Part shown: in pieces, positions 7,645 through 13,549 of the stretch
Layout: each line of letters opens with the position of its first letter
Numbering within the stretch: position 1 is the stretch's first letter
Assembly (NCBI GenBank): GCA_900314365.1
Contig: OMVH01000082.1
Location: forward strand, 1-13,549
Direction: 5' to 3'
Length of the DNA: 13,549 nt
Source: an uncultured Prevotella sp.
GTDB lineage: Bacteria; Bacteroidota; Bacteroidia; Bacteroidales; Bacteroidaceae
Made by a program: the position numbers and the translations under genes
The notes under the pieces: model-generated
Databases searched by the model: none
Seen by the model: the letters and a program-made list of their open reading frames with translations, nothing else
What the model was told of the DNA's origin: nothing

Positions 7645-8571
7645 TCAGCGGATGATATAGGGCATGACCTTGGTGTCGAACTGATAGAACAACACCGTCA
7701 GCACCACCGTAAGGAGAACATACACCGCCAAGCCCTCAGCACTGTAATGAATAAGATCTATGAGAGGCAGGTGCACAAGATAGAGCTCTAACGAACATTT
7801 GCCACACACCCGAACTGCCTTCCATGAGCTCATGGAACGGAAGAAACTGGGCAGCAATATGAGGCAGACGGCCAAAGGAAGCTTTATGAGAAGAAGTATG
7901 TAGTTATAGCCCAATGTACCCTTGAACTGGTGAATGACCGGCAGGGCCTTGAACAAATAGAAGAAGGCTCCCACGGCAAAGCAAATCATGGAGACACGCA
8001 AGTAGCACTTTCTGTCGGCCTGTCCTACCTTATTTATATGTTCCGAAACGAGCAAACCACAGAAGAAAGAAAACGACTGCTCCGCCTCCATCTGCATGAA
8101 ACAGTTGAGCGACAACAGTCCGAAGATGATGAATACGGCCGAGACATGACGGGGGAAGAAGCGGCGGGCTATCCAAAACACGAGATAACATCTCACAAGA
8201 TACTCCACGAACCAGAAGGAGGAGTGCACGAAAGTAATGTCGAGCAGGAAGTCGCGCCACCGGAAGGTGCCCTGAATGGCCGTGAGGATGATGAGGAACA
8301 AATAGTAGGGCACGATGACGCGGCGAAATTTCTTTCGCCAATACCCGCTGAGACCTTTCTTTTTCCACGACTCGTTGATGCCATAGCCCGACAGGAACAG
8401 AAATGCGGCCACAGCCACACTGCCCGGGAGATTGAACACCGGGCTGATGTCGAAATAGAGCAATACATGGAACACGACGATGATGAGGATGGAGATTCCC
8501 CGCAGACTGTTTGTCGTTGGAACATCAAGTCGAAGACTCATCGTCTGAGGCATGGACAGTAGTGGGCTCAT
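7645..8571 (-). CDS. Acyltransferase-3 family membrane protein (OafA-like)
   Basis: A 308-residue integral membrane O-acyltransferase, expected to acetylate or otherwise acylate a sugar of a surface glycan. Family marks: SLRGISILIIVVFHV (22-36), with the conserved Arg24 and His35; FLFLSGYGI (57-65); KKFRRVIVPYY (80-90); SSFWFVEYLV (117-126). About nine or ten membrane spans are expected, and there is no SGNH domain at the C-terminus. The ATG directly follows the rdgB stop (TGAATG), which favours translational coupling. ATGs at codons 7 and 11 are in-frame alternatives and would fit the family's short N-terminus better. The substrate is unknown. Its partner downstream is a GT-C-like membrane protein, so the two may act on the same glycan. 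Confidence 0.88.
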   Translation of the reverse strand: MSPLLSMPQTMSLRLDVPTTNSLRGISILIIVVFHVLLYFDISPVFNLPGSVAVAAFLFLSGYGINESWKKKGLSGYWRKKFRRVIVPYYLFLIILTAIQGTFRWRDFLLDITFVHSSFWFVEYLVRCYLVFWIARRFFPRHVSAVFIIFGLLSLNCFMQMEAEQSFSFFCGLLVSEHINKVGQADRKCYLRVSMICFAVGAFFYLFKALPVIHQFKGTLGYNYILLLIKLPLAVCLILLPSFFRSMSSWKAVRVCGKCSLELYLVHLPLIDLIHYSAEGLAVYVLLTVVLTVLFYQFDTKVMPYIIR

Positions 8572-9174
8572 TCAGAAATCCTTCGACAGCAAATAGTCGG
8601 CCAGCTTTCTCACCGCTCTGGCACGATGTGAGATGCGGTTCTTCACCTCTTCGCCCAACTGTGCGAAGCTCTCCTCATAGCCTTCGGGCACAAAGAGCGG
8701 GTCGTAGCCAAAGCCTTCGTGACCATGCTTCTCAGTGGCGATGGTGCCTCTCACCTCGCCCTCGAAGCGGTGCTCCTTCCAGCCACCCTGCTCAGTGTAG
8801 GGCTCCAAGAGCGAGATGACCGTGCGGAAACGGGCCTTGCGATTGTCTTCTCCCTGAAGCTCGCGCAGCAGCTTTGCCATGTTAGCCTCGCTGTCATGGT
8901 CGGTGCCCTCGGCATAGCGCGCACTGTGCACACCAGGAGCTCCACCGAGTGCCTCTACCTCGAGACCGGTGTCGTCGGCAAAACAAGGCAGACCGTAGTG
9001 GTCGGCCACATAGTGGCTCTTCTGACTGGCATTCTCTTCCAACGTACTGCCTGTCTCGGGGATGTCCTCATGACATCCGATGTCGGAAAGACTCACCACC
9101 TCGAAGCGAGTTCCGAGAATCTCGCGTATCTCCCTGAGCTTATGGGCGTTGTTTGTAGCAAAGACTATCTTCAT
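8572..9174 (-). CDS. rdgB: RdgB/HAM1 family dITP/XTP pyrophosphatase
   Basis: A 200-residue cytoplasmic enzyme that hydrolyses dITP, ITP and XTP to the monophosphate and pyrophosphate, keeping deaminated purines out of DNA and RNA. All family motifs are present in order: ATNNAHKLREI (6-16, with N9 and K12), TGSTLEENA (41-49), FADDTGLEVEALGGAPGVHSAR (65-86, with D68 as the likely catalytic base), GHEGFGYDPLF (151-161) and KNRISHRARA (178-187). Length is normal for the family. Its start overlaps the stop of the yitT-like gene by 4 nt (ATGA), and its stop touches the start of the acyltransferase gene. Confidence 0.96.
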   Translation of the reverse strand: MKIVFATNNAHKLREIREILGTRFEVVSLSDIGCHEDIPETGSTLEENASQKSHYVADHYGLPCFADDTGLEVEALGGAPGVHSARYAEGTDHDSEANMAKLLRELQGEDNRKARFRTVISLLEPYTEQGGWKEHRFEGEVRGTIATEKHGHEGFGYDPLFVPEGYEESFAQLGEEVKNRISHRARAVRKLADYLLSKDF

Positions 9175-10118
9175 TTCTTTACAGCTTCTTTTTTCTTCTT
9201 TGGCACTTTCACCTTCATCTCGTCAAAGCCCTCGCCATAGACACCGATGACAGCGCTCTGGCTGACGAAGGCGTTAGGGTCGATCATCTTGATAAGACGG
9301 AATATCGACACACTCTCCCTCTTCTTGGCCAGGATGCAGAGCACCTTCATGTCCTGTCCCGTGTACCAGCCGTGACCGTCGAGGATGGTCACGCCGTGGT
9401 CCATCTGCGTTCCGATGGCGTTGGCTATCTCCTGATATTTCTTCGAGAAAATCATGAACTGCACCGACTCGCGGCGTGCGTTCATCACGTAGTCGAGCAT
9501 GAAGTTCTCTACCACCATCGTGCAGAGACCGAACACCACCTTGTGGACACGGCCGATGGTATCGCCGAACTCAGGAATGAAGAGACAGCTGCCAATGATG
9601 CAGAGGTCGACGGCAATGAGCACCTGCCCCAACGAAAAATTATAGTATTTGTTGACCGATGCAGCGATGATGTCGGTACCTCCCGTCGATCCGTTGTTCA
9701 TGAAAACGATGGCCAGCGACGTACCCGTGAGCATACAGCCTATGAGGAGCGACATGAAGTCCTGCCCCTCGCCAAGTATCTTCACGTAGTGTCCTGCGTC
9801 GTCCACTGGCATCACCTTCTGCGCTGCCCATAGGATGAACGACAGAGCGAAGATGGCGTAGATGGTCTTCATGAGGAACTTCACGCCCAATATCTTCAGA
9901 GCTACGACGAGCAAGAGCACATTGATGACGAAATAGGTGTCCTCAATGGGTATGCCCGACGCATAGTAGACGATGGCGGCAATACCCGTGACACCGCCCG
10001 TAACTATCTGGTAGGGCAGCAGGAACACAGTCCAGCCAAAGGCATAGAGCATAAGGCCAAGGGTTATAAAGAGATAGTCCTTGGCCTCACTGAGGATGTA
10101 TTTATGACGGTTGTTCAT
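9171..10118 (-). CDS. YitT family membrane protein (DUF161 plus DUF2179)
   Basis: A 315-residue protein of a widespread family without an established biochemical role. The N-terminal part has five or six membrane spans (about 14-35, 62-80, 83-100, 120-140, 164-182, 190-208). The family signatures are PYQIVTGGVTGIA (35-47) and MNNGSTGGTDIIA (140-152). The soluble C-terminal domain, about 218-297, is the DUF2179 part: GVTILDGHGWYTGQDMKVLC (242-261), then a region with RLIKMIDPNAFV. A lysine-rich tail follows (306-315). Its ATG overlaps the leuS stop by 4 nt (ATGA), and its own stop overlaps the rdgB start the same way, so it is translated as part of the operon. Confidence 0.92.
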   Translation of the reverse strand: MNNRHKYILSEAKDYLFITLGLMLYAFGWTVFLLPYQIVTGGVTGIAAIVYYASGIPIEDTYFVINVLLLVVALKILGVKFLMKTIYAIFALSFILWAAQKVMPVDDAGHYVKILGEGQDFMSLLIGCMLTGTSLAIVFMNNGSTGGTDIIAASVNKYYNFSLGQVLIAVDLCIIGSCLFIPEFGDTIGRVHKVVFGLCTMVVENFMLDYVMNARRESVQFMIFSKKYQEIANAIGTQMDHGVTILDGHGWYTGQDMKVLCILAKKRESVSIFRLIKMIDPNAFVSQSAVIGVYGEGFDEMKVKVPKKKKEAVKK

Positions 10119-12964
10119 TTAATGACTAAATTGATGATTTTGCCGGGAACGACAATCTGCTTCACGATGGTCTTCCCCTCAAGGTAGCGGGCACTGCGCT
10201 CGTCGGCCATCGTGGCACTGATGATGTCGTCCTTCGATGCTCCCACGGGGAAGAGCTTTTGGAAACGGGCCTTACCGTTGAAGCTCACCGTCATCTGCAC
10301 CTGCGACTCCACCAGATACTGCTCGTTCCACTGGGGCCACTCGGCATCGCACACCGTGGTCGTGTTGCCCAAAGCGTGCCAGAGCTCTTCGGCAATGTGT
10401 GGAGCAAAGGGCGCTATGAGCACCACGAGGTCCTGGAGCAGCTCACGGCTGTGGCACTTCTGCTGTCCAAGCTCGCTCACGCAAATCATGAAAGCCGATA
10501 TGGCAGTGTTGTAGGAGAAAGCCTCGATGTCGCCCGTCACCTTCTTGATGAGTTTATGAACGCTCTTCAGGCTCTCTGCCGAGGGCTTGCTGTCGTCGGG
10601 AAGGAAGGCATCTGAGCGATTGTCGTAGAAGAGGTTCCACAGCTTCTTCAGGAAGCGGTAGCAACCGTCAATACCATTGGTATCCCAGGGCTTGCTGGCC
10701 TCCACCGGACCGAGGAACATCTCATAGAGGCGCAGGGTATCAGCACCGTAGTCGTTGATGATGTCGTCGGGGTTGACCACATTGTACATCGACTTCGACA
10801 TCTTCTCGATAGCCCAGCCGCATACATACTTTCCATCCTCGAGGATAAACTGGGCATTCTTGTATTCAGGACGCCAGGCTCTGAAAGCCTCCACGTCAAG
10901 CACGTCGTTCTTCACCAAGTTCACCCACACGTGGATGGGCGTGGTGTCGTATTCGTCCTTGAGACCTTTGGAGACGAAGACGGGAGCAGCGTCGTGGTCC
11001 TTGCTGTTGATGCGGTAGACGAAGTTGCTGCGCCCCTGTATCATCCCCTGGTTGATGAGTTTCTGGAAAGGCTCTTCCATGCAGCTGTAGCCGTAGTCGT
11101 GGAGCACCTTGTTCCAGAAGCGGCTGTAGATGAGGTGGCCCGTAGCATGTTCTGTACCTCCGACGTAGAGGTCGACATTCCGCCAGTACTCGTCAGCCTC
11201 CTTCGAAACGAGGTGGTCGTCATCGTGCGGATCCATGTAGCGCAGGTAGTAGGCACTCGAGCCAGCGAAACCCGGCATGGTGCAGAGGTCGAGGGGGAAG
11301 ACGGTCTTCTGGTCGATGAGCGAGCAGTCCACAACCTCGTTCTTCACCGTGTCCCAGGCCCACTTACGGGCGCGGCCCAAGGGTGGCTCTCCCGTCTCGG
11401 TGGGCTCGTACTTGTCGATTTCGGGCAGCTCCAAGGGGAGACATTCCGTGGGTATCATGTAGGGCATGTCACCTTTATAGTAGACTGGGAACGGCTCACC
11501 CCAGTAGCGCTGACGTGAGAAGATGGCATCGCGCAGACGATAGTTCACCTTCACTCGCCCTATTCCCTTTTCGGTGACATACTTCTTTGTGGCTGCAATG
11601 GCCTCCTTCACGGTGAGTCCGTTGAGCGAGAAGTCGGTCTGCTTGCCTGCTACCGGCGAATTGATAACGATGCCTTCCTTGGCATCATAGCTCTCCTCGC
11701 TCACGTCGGCACCCTCAATGAGCGGGATGATGGGCAAGTGGAAATGGCGTGCGAAAGCATAGTCGCGCGAGTCGTGAGCCGGCACGGCCATGATGGCACC
11801 CGTACCATAACCGGCAAGCACATATTCTGAAATCCAGATGGGAATACGGTCGCCCGTGAAGGGATTCACGGCATAAGAGCCCGTGAAGACGCCCGTCACC
11901 TTGCGGTCGCTCATACGCTCCAGCTCGGTGCGCTTCTTCACATATTCCAGATACTCTTCGACTTCCTTCTTCTGCCCGTCTGTTGTCACCTGGGCCACAT
12001 AGTCGCTCTCGGGAGCCAGCACCATGAAGGTGACGCCGAACATGGTGTCGGCACGGGTGGTGAAGATGGTGAACTTCACGTCGGAGTCAGCCACGCTGAA
12101 CTCCACCTCCGTACCCTCAGAGCGGCCAATCCAGTTGCGCTGCGTCTCCTTGAGTGAGTCGGTCCAGTCGATAGTGTCCAGACCGTCAAGCAGGCGCTGT
12201 GCGTAAGCCGAGACACGCAGACACCACTGCCTCATCTTGCGCTGCACCACGGGATAGCCGCCGCGTACGCTCACGCCGTCGACCACTTCGTCGTTGGCCA
12301 GCACGGTGCCCAGCCCGGCACACCAGTTCACCATCGTCTCGCCCAGATAGGCAATGCGGTAGTTCATCAGCGTGCGCAGCTGTTCGTCCTCGCTCATGTG
12401 TTTCCACTCATCGGCAGTGAAGCTGAGCTCCTCGCTTTGTGCCACGTCGAGTCCCTCCGTTCCCTTCTCTTCGAAATGCGCCACCAGCTTACTGATGGGT
12501 TGGGCACTCTGGCATTTGTTGCAGTAAAAGGAGTTGAACATCAGCTGGAAAGCCCACTGCGTCCACTTGTAGTAGTGAGGATCGCAGGTGCGCACCTCGC
12601 GGTCCCAATCGAACGAAAATCCTATCTTGTCGAGTTGCTCACGGTAGTGGGCAATGTTCTTCTCGGTTGTAGTAGCAGGATGCTGTCCGGTCTGGATGGC
12701 ATACTGCTCGGCAGGCAGCCCGTAGGCATCGTAGCCCATGGGATTGAGCACATTGAAGCCTTTGAGCCTCTTGTAGCGCGCGTAGATGTCGCTGGCTATA
12801 TAGCCAAGGGGATGACCCACATGAAGCCCGGCCCCTGAGGGATAGGGAAACATGTTGAGCACATAGTATTTCTTTTTCTCTGGGTCTTCGCTCACCTTGT
12901 AGGTCTTGTTTTCGACCCACTTCTTCTGCCATTTTGATTCAATCTCTCTGAAATTGTATTCCAT
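10115..12964 (-). CDS. leuS: Leucyl-tRNA synthetase
   Basis: A 949-residue class I aminoacyl-tRNA synthetase that charges tRNA-Leu. HVGH (48-51, within PYPSGAGLHVGHPLGY) is the HIGH motif and KMSKS is at 721-725. The CP1 editing domain shows TTRADTMFG (302-310) and GTGAIMAVPAHDSRDYAF (387-404), with D398 as the conserved editing aspartate. The leucine-specific insertion lies before KMSKS. Two lineage features stand out. There is an extra stretch of about 50 residues after CNKC (148-151). The ZN-1 site is degraded: NWC (C215) remains, but the partner positions read L218, S232 and G235. Both agree with my recollection of Bacteroides LeuRS. It is the first gene of the minus-strand operon and has its own well-formed promoter. 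The ATG at 12964 is the only sensible start, as it gives the normal N-terminus. Confidence 0.98.
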   Translation of the reverse strand: MEYNFREIESKWQKKWVENKTYKVSEDPEKKKYYVLNMFPYPSGAGLHVGHPLGYIASDIYARYKRLKGFNVLNPMGYDAYGLPAEQYAIQTGQHPATTTEKNIAHYREQLDKIGFSFDWDREVRTCDPHYYKWTQWAFQLMFNSFYCNKCQSAQPISKLVAHFEEKGTEGLDVAQSEELSFTADEWKHMSEDEQLRTLMNYRIAYLGETMVNWCAGLGTVLANDEVVDGVSVRGGYPVVQRKMRQWCLRVSAYAQRLLDGLDTIDWTDSLKETQRNWIGRSEGTEVEFSVADSDVKFTIFTTRADTMFGVTFMVLAPESDYVAQVTTDGQKKEVEEYLEYVKKRTELERMSDRKVTGVFTGSYAVNPFTGDRIPIWISEYVLAGYGTGAIMAVPAHDSRDYAFARHFHLPIIPLIEGADVSEESYDAKEGIVINSPVAGKQTDFSLNGLTVKEAIAATKKYVTEKGIGRVKVNYRLRDAIFSRQRYWGEPFPVYYKGDMPYMIPTECLPLELPEIDKYEPTETGEPPLGRARKWAWDTVKNEVVDCSLIDQKTVFPLDLCTMPGFAGSSAYYLRYMDPHDDDHLVSKEADEYWRNVDLYVGGTEHATGHLIYSRFWNKVLHDYGYSCMEEPFQKLINQGMIQGRSNFVYRINSKDHDAAPVFVSKGLKDEYDTTPIHVWVNLVKNDVLDVEAFRAWRPEYKNAQFILEDGKYVCGWAIEKMSKSMYNVVNPDDIINDYGADTLRLYEMFLGPVEASKPWDTNGIDGCYRFLKKLWNLFYDNRSDAFLPDDSKPSAESLKSVHKLIKKVTGDIEAFSYNTAISAFMICVSELGQQKCHSRELLQDLVVLIAPFAPHIAEELWHALGNTTTVCDAEWPQWNEQYLVESQVQMTVSFNGKARFQKLFPVGASKDDIISATMADERSARYLEGKTIVKQIVVPGKIINLVIK

Positions 12965-13011
12965 AAGAAGTGCCTTGATTATTTTCTACCTGTAACCTTA
13001 TTAATAACATG

Positions 13012-13042
13012 CAAAGATACAGCAAACGAGGGGAATTCCAAA
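13012..13042 (-). promoter_or_regulatory. leuS operon promoter (Bacteroidetes type)
   Basis: Read on the minus strand, TTTG (13042-13039) is followed by exactly 19 bp and then TATCTTTG (13019-13012). Both elements match the Bacteroidetes -33/-7 consensus perfectly. Transcription should start near 13005, giving a leader of about 40 nt before the leuS ATG. That leader is too short for a T-box or attenuator. A weak AAGG lies about 10 nt before the ATG. Confidence 0.75.
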
Positions 13043-13071
13043 ATGAAATGGAATTTAATTTTGGAATTCCC
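13031..13071. promoter_or_regulatory. 14-bp perfect inverted repeat over the leuS -33 element (operator candidate)
   Basis: GGGAATTCCAAAAT (13031-13044) is the exact complement of 13058-13071, with a 13-bp spacer. The spacer itself holds AAAT (13046-13049) and ATTT (13053-13056), so pairing can continue after one mismatch. Each arm contains the palindrome GGAATTCC. The left arm contains the -33 TTTG of the leuS promoter, so a protein bound here would block or alter initiation. It has no T-run, which makes a terminator less likely. Function is inference. Confidence 0.6.
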
Positions 13072-13536
13072 GAGTGCAGCATATCTTCACATGGAGAGTA
13101 AAGGCAACAAATAAATAACAAAAAAGGAAGGAAAACCGAAAAAGCCTTCTTCATCTTGCGACACTTTCATTTAAGACGGCAAACAGCGACGGCCTCGGAG
13201 CGGTCAAGAGCATAGTGACACAGTGTAAGTGACACAGCTGGGCCTAGGGAGCCTGAGATAAGCGCCTGAGGAGAAAGGAAGGAAAGAAACCTGATGGAAT
13301 CAAAACCGTTTTTACAGCTTGGGGTAGTATGTTGTCTGACATGAGAGCACAGACTTGCAGAGACCACATTTTCGATGGCTGGGTTGCTGGAATCGCATTG
13401 CACACTTGTTTGACTTCGGCCCCAAAAAGCGTATCAAAAATCAAAGGTCGCCACGAAACTTGTAAAGAAAAAAGAACGCGAAAGTGCCAAAATACGGGCA
13501 TATTTTGAAGCAAGACTTACTTCGCTCCCAAATACG
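13072..13536. other. Non-coding stretch, no gene recognised
   Basis: Nothing convincing is coded here; the open frames are short and overlap each other. Directly visible features are a 10-bp direct repeat AGTGACACAG (13214-13223 and 13228-13237), GCCTGAG twice (13251-13257 and 13264-13270), and AAAGGAAGGAAA twice (13123-13134 and 13274-13285), the second within a 22-nt pure purine run (13268-13289). I could not match it to tRNA, tmRNA, SRP RNA or RNase P RNA. Confidence 0.5.
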
Positions 13537-13544
13537 CAAAAATA
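13537..13544 (-). promoter_or_regulatory. Promoter-like -7 box at the window edge
   Basis: On the minus strand this reads TATTTTTG, an exact TAnnTTTG match. The expected -33 position lies beyond the window end, so it cannot be confirmed. If real, a transcript would start near 13530 and run left through the gene-free stretch towards leuS. Confidence 0.3.
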
Positions 13545-13549
13545 GAGAG

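Noticed and set aside
12965..13005. T-box or leucine attenuator in front of leuS
   Set aside because: The predicted leader is only about 40 nt, with no leader peptide rich in Leu and no T-box sequence.
13031..13071. Intrinsic terminator of an upstream gene
   Set aside because: There is no T-run on either side, the loop is AT-rich, and no gene ends nearby; overlap with the -33 box fits an operator better.
12939..13154. 71-residue minus-strand frame starting with a signal-peptide-like MKKAFSVFLPFLLF
   Set aside because: It runs across the leuS promoter and inverted repeat and into the leuS start in another frame. The hydrophobic run is explained by an A-rich tract on the plus strand.
13167..13513. 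Two overlapping minus-strand frames of 78 and 89 residues
   Set aside because: They overlap in different frames, show no recognisable domain and no consistent coding character.

Overview
The window looks like chromosomal DNA from a Bacteroidales bacterium, most likely the Prevotella/Segatella group. Three things support this. Promoter-like sites match the Bacteroidetes pattern TTTG-N19-TAnnTTTG, best in front of leuS. One gene encodes a PorZ-type protein with a type IX secretion C-terminal domain. The leucyl-tRNA synthetase carries the insertion and the lost zinc cysteines typical of that phylum. No rRNA, tRNA, CRISPR, transposase or phage gene was recognised.

Left part, plus strand (1-4037): a dcuB-type C4-dicarboxylate antiporter with its own TAnnTTTG box and a following hairpin terminator, then a separately placed 719-residue secreted protein that resembles a GH42-like glycoside hydrolase but has no function I can name. 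The first fits a succinate-producing fermenter. The second fits glycan foraging, although no SusC/SusD pair is present here.

Middle (4038-4393): a gap between convergent genes. It holds a 90-bp imperfect palindrome built from four palindromic decamers spaced exactly 22 bp apart, and next to it a pair of mutually exclusive hairpins. This is the most unusual structure in the window.

Right part, minus strand (12964 down to 4394): leuS, a YitT-family membrane protein, rdgB, an acyltransferase-3 membrane protein and a GT-C-like polytopic membrane protein. They are packed with 4-nt ATGA overlaps, a TGAATG junction and a 3-bp gap, so they are almost certainly one operon. After 101 bp comes porZ, a component of the type IX attachment complex that in Porphyromonas binds A-LPS. 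The operon therefore mixes housekeeping genes (tRNA charging, nucleotide-pool cleaning) with probable envelope-glycan genes.

Right end (12965-13549): 585 bp without a convincing gene. It contains the leuS promoter, a 14-bp perfect inverted repeat that covers the promoter's -33 element, short direct repeats, and a further promoter-like box at the very edge on the minus strand.
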